Of a DNA stretch of 10,796 nt, positions 6,992 through 10,796 are shown piece after piece; the first letter of the stretch is position 1; each line of letters opens with the position of its first letter. Below the pieces are notes generated by a model, which saw only the letters and a program-made list of their open reading frames with translations, made no database searches and was not told the DNA's origin. The position numbers and the translations under genes are program-made. Location: the NCBI GenBank assembly GCA_003538495.1, contig DPSD01000047.1, positions 1-10,796 on the forward strand. The letters are read 5' to 3'. Source of the DNA: Accumulibacter sp. GTDB lineage: Bacteria; Pseudomonadota; Gammaproteobacteria; Burkholderiales; Rhodocyclaceae.

Positions 6992-7028
6992 GGGACGGCC
7001 AGAGTCCCTACTTCGAGCGGCGCTCGAA
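6992..7028 (+). promoter_or_regulatory. Two adjacent hairpins in the gnd leader
   Basis: GGGAC (6992-6996) pairs with GTCCC (7004-7008) around seven bases. TTCGAGC (7012-7018) pairs with GCTCGAA (7022-7028) around GGC. The second ends 41 bases before the gnd ATG and 30 bases before its GGAGG. They could be leader RNA structure or, for the second, a DNA operator. No U tract follows, so they are not a simple terminator. Confidence 0.35.
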
Positions 7029-7069
7029 CGCCGCCGCGACCGCTGGAACCCGAAGAGTGGAGGATCACA

Positions 7070-8089
7070 ATGCAGATTGGCATGATCGGGCTGGGACGCA
7101 TGGGCTCCTTGATGAGCGAGCGCTTGCTGCGCGGCGGCCACGACTGCGCGGTCCATGACCACGACCCAACCGCCGTCAGGCGACTGGCCGCGCTGGGCGC
7201 TACTGGCGCCGGGTCCCTGCAGGAGCTGGTCGCCGCGCTGGCGCCACCGCGCGCGATATGGCTGATGGTGCCGGCGGCGGTGGTTGACCAACTCCTGGCG
7301 GCGCTGACGCCGCTACTCGACCAGGGCGACATGGTCATCGACGGCGGCAATACCCACTACCATGATGACCTGCGCCGCGCGGCAGCCTTGCGCGCACAAG
7401 GTCTCCACCATGTGGACGTCGGCACCAGCGGCGGCGTTGCCGGACTCGATCGTGGCTATTGCCTGATGATCGGCGGCGAGGACGCGGTCGTCCAGCACCT
7501 CGCACCGGTGTTCGCGACGCTGGCGCCCGGCGCCGGCGGCGCGACACCGACACCCGGCCGCTGCCGCCCGGACGGTAGCGCCGACCAGGGTTATCTGCAT
7601 TGCGGGCCGCATGGCGCGGGGCACTTCGTCAAGATGGTGCACAACGGCATCGAGTACGGAATCATGGCGGCCTACGCCGAGGGGCTCGGCATTCTGCGCA
7701 ACGCGAACATCGGCAAGCAAAGAAGCAGCGTCGACGCCGAAACCACGCCGTTGCGCACTCCCGAGTTGTACGAGTACGACCTGGACCTGCCCGAGATCGC
7801 CGAGCTCTGGCGGCGCGGCAGCGTCATCGGCTCGTGGCTGCTCGACCTGACCGCGACCGCGCTCGCCGCCGACCCTGCCCTGGCCGGCTTCCAGGGCCGC
7901 GTGTCCGACTCCGGTGAAGGGCGGTGGACGATTCAGGCAGCGATCGACGAGGCGGTGCCGACGCCGGTGCTGAGCGCGGCGCTCTACGCCCGCTTCAGCT
8001 CGCGCGGCGAAGCGGACTTCGCCAACCGCGTGCTGTCGGCGATGCGCCACCAATTCGGCGGTCACCTAGAAAAGCCGGCAGCGGACTGA
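7070..8089 (+). CDS. gnd: 6-phosphogluconate dehydrogenase (decarboxylating), short NAD-type
   Basis: The enzyme oxidatively decarboxylates 6-phosphogluconate to ribulose-5-phosphate. It has 339 residues, the length of the short bacterial/NAD-type GndA group and not the roughly 470 of E. coli Gnd. The ATG at 7070 has GGAGG at 7059-7063. Visible parts are the Rossmann motif GLGRMG at 7-12, [17 protein letters not shown] at 88-104, the substrate motif [21 protein letters not shown] at about 116-136, and [14 protein letters not shown] at 184-197 with the catalytic Lys188 and Glu195. The all-helical C-terminal domain includes [15 protein letters not shown]. After the second beta strand the sequence is HDHDP (29-33): acidic Asp30 and no NADP-binding Arg at the next position, so NAD+ preference is inferred. 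Its stop is one base before the zwf start, so the two are translationally coupled. Confidence 0.95.
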   Translation: MQIGMIGLGRMGSLMSERLLRGGHDCAVHDHDPTAVRRLAALGATGAGSLQELVAALAPPRAIWLMVPAAVVDQLLAALTPLLDQGDMVIDGGNTHYHDDLRRAAALRAQGLHHVDVGTSGGVAGLDRGYCLMIGGEDAVVQHLAPVFATLAPGAGGATPTPGRCRPDGSADQGYLHCGPHGAGHFVKMVHNGIEYGIMAAYAEGLGILRNANIGKQRSSVDAETTPLRTPELYEYDLDLPEIAELWRRGSVIGSWLLDLTATALAADPALAGFQGRVSDSGEGRWTIQAAIDEAVPTPVLSAALYARFSSRGEADFANRVLSAMRHQFGGHLEKPAAD

Positions 8090-8090
8090 G

Positions 8091-9497
8091 ATGAGCAAGC
8101 CCACTCCCACCGCCGCGCCATCGGACGCGCTGGTCGTTTTCGGCGTCAGCGGTGACCTGGCGTACAAGAAGATCTTTCCGGCGCTCTACGCGATGTGCAG
8201 GGACGGCGAGCTCAACGTGCCGGTGATCGGCGTCGCATCGTCGGCGTGGAGCATTGAACAGCTCCGCGCCCGGGCCAGAGAGAGCATCGAGCGCGACGCT
8301 GCTGCCGTCAGCGACCCGTGCGTTCTCGAACGGTTACTGGCGCTGCTGCGTTACGTGAGCGGCGATTACAACAATCCAGCGACCTTCGCGGCAATCAAGC
8401 AGGCGCTCGGCGAGGCGCGGCGGCCGGCGCACTACCTGGCGATTCCGCCGGCGCTGTTTCCGACGGTGATCAGGGGACTCGGCGCGACAGGGCTAGCCGC
8501 GCAGGCGCGGGTGATCGTCGAGAAGCCCTTCGGCCGCGACCTGGCGTCGGCGCGCGAGCTCAACCGGATCGCGCTGGAGTTCTTCCCGGACGACGCGATC
8601 TTCCGCATCGATCACTTCCTCGGCAAGGAAGCGATCATGAACATCCTCTACTTCCGCTTCGCCAATTCCTTCCTCGAACCGATCTGGAACCGCAACTACG
8701 TGGCCAGTGTGCAGATCACGCTGGCCGAGCAATTCGGCGTGCAGGGCCGCGGCGCGTTCTACGAGAGCGCCGGCTGCCTGCGCGACGTGGTCCAGAACCA
8801 CCTCTTCCAGATCGTCGCGCTGCTGGCCATGGAGCCACCGGCGTACCGCGGCTTCGACGCGGTGCACAGCGAGAAGGCCAGCGTCTTCGGAGCGATGCGC
8901 GAGCTGCACCCCGACGACCTGGTGCGCGGCCAGTACGCCGGCTATCGCCACGAAGCGCAAGTGGCCAGGGACTCGGACGTCGAGACCTCTTGCGCGCTGC
9001 GCCTGCACATCGACTCCTGGCGCTGGGCCGGCGTGCCGTGGTACCTGCGCTCGGGCAAACGGCTGCCGCAAACGGTCAGCGAGGTCCGGGTCCAGCTCAA
9101 GCCGCCGCCGCAGCGGCTGTTCGCCGATTCGGCGCCGGCCGACGGTCAGGCCAACTACCTGCGCTTTCATTTATCGCCGTGTTCTTCGATCGCCCTTGCC
9201 GCACGCGTCAAGCGCGCCGGCAAGGAATTCACCGGCGAGCAGCGCGAGCTCTTGCTGGCCGAGGAAGAAGCCGGCCAGGATACGCCGTACCAGAGACTGC
9301 TCGCCGACGCGATGTCCGGCGCCGGCGCACTCTTTGCCCACGAACAGGCGATCGAAGCCGCCTGGGCGGTGGTCCAGCCGGTGCTCGACGACCATCATCC
9401 GGTGCGCCTCTACCGGCCAGGCAGCTGGGGACCAGCGGCAGGCGACGCGCTGGTCGCCGCCGATGGTGGATGGCATAACCCCGACGCGTCGTGCTGA
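8091..9497 (+). CDS. zwf: Glucose-6-phosphate 1-dehydrogenase
   Basis: The enzyme oxidises glucose-6-phosphate to 6-phosphogluconolactone, the entry step of the oxidative pentose phosphate pathway, in the cytoplasm. The 468 residues are slightly shorter than the usual 480-495. Motifs in order are the nucleotide-binding [10 protein letters not shown] at 18-27, HYLAIPP at 114-120, EKPFGRDL at 144-151, the active-site RIDHFLGKE at 172-180 (H175, K179), RDVVQNH at 231-237 with the catalytic base H237, and [12 protein letters not shown] at 315-326. At the end of the second beta strand the sequence is IGVASSAW (46-53); many NADP-dependent relatives have Arg or Lys where Ser50 sits, so coenzyme preference may differ. 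It lies one base after gnd and lacks its own strong ribosome site, which fits coupling. The terminator is not obvious in the 36 bases before the convergent ABC permease gene. Confidence 0.96.
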   Translation: MSKPTPTAAPSDALVVFGVSGDLAYKKIFPALYAMCRDGELNVPVIGVASSAWSIEQLRARARESIERDAAAVSDPCVLERLLALLRYVSGDYNNPATFAAIKQALGEARRPAHYLAIPPALFPTVIRGLGATGLAAQARVIVEKPFGRDLASARELNRIALEFFPDDAIFRIDHFLGKEAIMNILYFRFANSFLEPIWNRNYVASVQITLAEQFGVQGRGAFYESAGCLRDVVQNHLFQIVALLAMEPPAYRGFDAVHSEKASVFGAMRELHPDDLVRGQYAGYRHEAQVARDSDVETSCALRLHIDSWRWAGVPWYLRSGKRLPQTVSEVRVQLKPPPQRLFADSAPADGQANYLRFHLSPCSSIALAARVKRAGKEFTGEQRELLLAEEEAGQDTPYQRLLADAMSGAGALFAHEQAIEAAWAVVQPVLDDHHPVRLYRPGSWGPAAGDALVAADGGWHNPDASC

Positions 9498-9533
9498 CGC
9501 CCGAATTGAGGCCGCCACGAGGCCGGCAAGACC

Positions 9534-10295
9534 CTACGTCTTGAGCCGATAGCCGGTCTTGAAGATCCACGCCACGACGGCCAGAAAGACCGCCAGGAAC
9601 AGCAGCGTCATGAACAGGCTGATACCGACGCCGACGTCGGCGACGTCGTAGAAGCTCCAGCGGAAGCCGCTGACCAGGTAGACCACCGGGTTGAACAGGG
9701 TGATCGTCTGCCAGATCGGCGGCAGCATGTTGATCGAGTAAAAACTGCCGCCCAGGAAGGTCAGCGGGGTGATGATCAGCAGCGGCACCAGCTGCAGCTT
9801 CTCGAAATTGTCGGCCCAGATGCCGATGATGAAGCCGAACAGGCTGAAGGTCACCGCGGTGAGCACCAGGAACAGCAGCATCCAGAAGGGATGCGCGACG
9901 TGCAGCGGGACGAAGAGGCCCGCCGTCGCCAGGATGATCAGGCCGAGGATCATCGACTTGGTCGCCGCCGCCCCGACGTAGCTGGCCGCGATCTCGAGGT
10001 AGGAAACCGGAGCCGAGAGCAGTTCGTAGATCGTCCCGGTGAATTTCGGGAAGTAGATGCCGAACGAAGCGTTGGCCACGCTCTGCGTCAACAGCGACAG
10101 CATGATCAGCCCCGGAACGATGAAAGCGCCATAGCTGATGCCTTCGATCTCGTCGATGCGCGAGCCGATCGCCGCGCCGAAGACGACAAAGTACAGCGAC
10201 GTCGAAATCACCGGCGAGACGACGCTCTGCAGCAGCGTGCGGCGGGTCCGCGCCATCTCGAACAGGTAAATGGCGCGCATCGCGTGCCAGTTCAT
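9534..10295 (-). CDS. ABC-2 type transporter permease (YadH-like)
   Basis: The 253-residue inner-membrane protein has six predicted membrane segments (about 22-42, 56-78, 105-127, 135-160, 168-188, 224-245). It starts with the short amphipathic region typical of ABC-2 exporters ([20 protein letters not shown]). The conserved signature [21 protein letters not shown] at 172-192, followed by [12 protein letters not shown] at 201-212, places it in the ABC-2 family near E. coli YadH. Substrates of such pairs are usually unknown; lipid, polysaccharide or drug export are the family roles. The ATG at 10295-10293 follows AGGCGGGG. The upstream ATPase gene ends ten bases before it, so the pair forms an operon. 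Confidence 0.93.
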   Translation of the reverse strand: MNWHAMRAIYLFEMARTRRTLLQSVVSPVISTSLYFVVFGAAIGSRIDEIEGISYGAFIVPGLIMLSLLTQSVANASFGIYFPKFTGTIYELLSAPVSYLEIAASYVGAAATKSMILGLIILATAGLFVPLHVAHPFWMLLFLVLTAVTFSLFGFIIGIWADNFEKLQLVPLLIITPLTFLGGSFYSINMLPPIWQTITLFNPVVYLVSGFRWSFYDVADVGVGISLFMTLLFLAVFLAVVAWIFKTGYRLKT

Positions 10296-10305
10296 TGCCC
10301 CGCCT

Positions 10306-10796
10306 TCATTTGACGTCCTTCACCAGGCTGACGAAGATATCTTCGAGCGAACTTTGCGTGGTGTGCAGATCCTTGAACGCGATCCGGGCGTCGTTCAAGT
10401 CCTTGAGCAGCGCCACGATGCCGGTTCGCTCGCCTTGAGCGTCGAAGGTATAGACCAGCTCGCTGCCATCGCTCGACAGCTCCAGCTGGTAGGCGGCAAG
10501 CCCGGGCGGGATGCGGTCCAGCGCGGTCTGCAGCTGCAGCGTCATCTGCTTCTTGCCCAGCTTGCGCATCAGCTCGGCCTTGTCGTCGACCAGGATGATC
10601 TCGCCCTTGCTGATCACCCCGATGCGGTCGGCCATCTCTTCAGCCTCGTCAATGTAATGGGTGGTCAGGATGATGGTCACCCCGGTCGCCTGCAGCGCGC
10701 GCACCAGCTGCCACATGTCGCGCCGCAGGTTGACGTCGACCCCCGCCGTCGGCTCGTCGAGAAAGAGAATCCGGGGCTCGTGCGACAGCGCCTTGG
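10306..10796 (-). CDS. ABC transporter ATP-binding protein (YadG-like), N-terminal part outside the window
   Basis: Only the C-terminal 162 codons are present; the frame runs unbroken through the right edge, so the start and the Walker A motif lie outside. The visible part begins KALSHEPR, followed by Walker B and D-loop [12 protein letters not shown] and the switch-His segment [19 protein letters not shown]. After the nucleotide-binding domain comes a C-terminal extension of about 95 residues (from [14 protein letters not shown]) typical of ABC-2 exporter ATPases, ending in [15 protein letters not shown]. It powers the permease encoded ten bases downstream (stop at 10306, next ATG at 10295). 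An internal Met codon at 10716 is not the start, because the Walker B motif lies before it. Confidence 0.95.
   Translation of the reverse strand, partial: KALSHEPRILFLDEPTAGVDVNLRRDMWQLVRALQATGVTIILTTHYIDEAEEMADRIGVISKGEIILVDDKAELMRKLGKKQMTLQLQTALDRIPPGLAAYQLELSSDGSELVYTFDAQGERTGIVALLKDLNDARIAFKDLHTTQSSLEDIFVSLVKDVK

Noticed and set aside
8318..9478. 386-codon plus-strand open frame inside zwf
   Set aside because: Arg/Ala/Pro-rich shadow in a second frame of a fully motif-supported zwf gene.
9498..9533. GGCC-rich sequence between zwf and the ABC permease as a terminator
   Set aside because: The halves do not pair cleanly and no T tract follows on either strand.

Overview
The window is GC-rich bacterial chromosomal DNA with a clear preference for G or C at third codon positions. 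The gene content (a periplasmic c-type cytochrome, a HupE/UreJ-type membrane protein, a DUF3014 protein, a NAD-type Gnd and a YadGH-like ABC exporter) fits a proteobacterium. My guess is a betaproteobacterium of the Rhodocyclales/Accumulibacter kind, but that is an impression from protein style and not a proof. I see no tRNA, rRNA, CRISPR array, insertion sequence, prophage or integrase.

Layout, left to right. Bases 1-329 hold no convincing gene. A secreted monoheme cytochrome c with a sulfite-oxidase-like N-terminal domain follows (330-1139, +). Next is a tiny exported Lys/Glu-rich protein on the minus strand (1351-1563) with a textbook rho-independent terminator (1308-1330). Divergent from it is a two-gene operon: an exported TPR protein (1633-2865) and a HupE/UreJ-like membrane protein (2862-3998) joined by an ATGA overlap. 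Convergent with that operon is a membrane-anchored DUF3014 protein (4042-4875, -). Bases 4876-5594 have no confident gene but contain a possible decayed ORF just upstream of DUF3014 and several inverted repeats. A small Cys-containing gene that looks frameshifted (5595-6036, +) ends in a strong hairpin.

The metabolic core is the whole oxidative pentose phosphate branch: pgl on the minus strand (6085-6804), and gnd-zwf as a tight divergent operon on the plus strand (7070-8089, 8091-9497). Together Zwf, Pgl and Gnd turn glucose-6-phosphate into ribulose-5-phosphate. The 265 bp between pgl and gnd carries two perfect palindromes, a plausible sigma70-type promoter and two leader hairpins. Residues at the coenzyme pockets suggest that Gnd prefers NAD+ and that Zwf may not be strictly NADP+-dependent.

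The right end is an ABC-2 exporter on the minus strand: permease (9534-10295) and its upstream ATPase, cut by the window edge (10306-10796). I do not find a clearly new multi-gene system. The items most worth checking are the heme/sulfite-oxidase-like fusion, the TPR-HupE pair with an EF-hand loop and predicted N-terminal His, the regulatory region between pgl and gnd, and the coenzyme-pocket substitutions.
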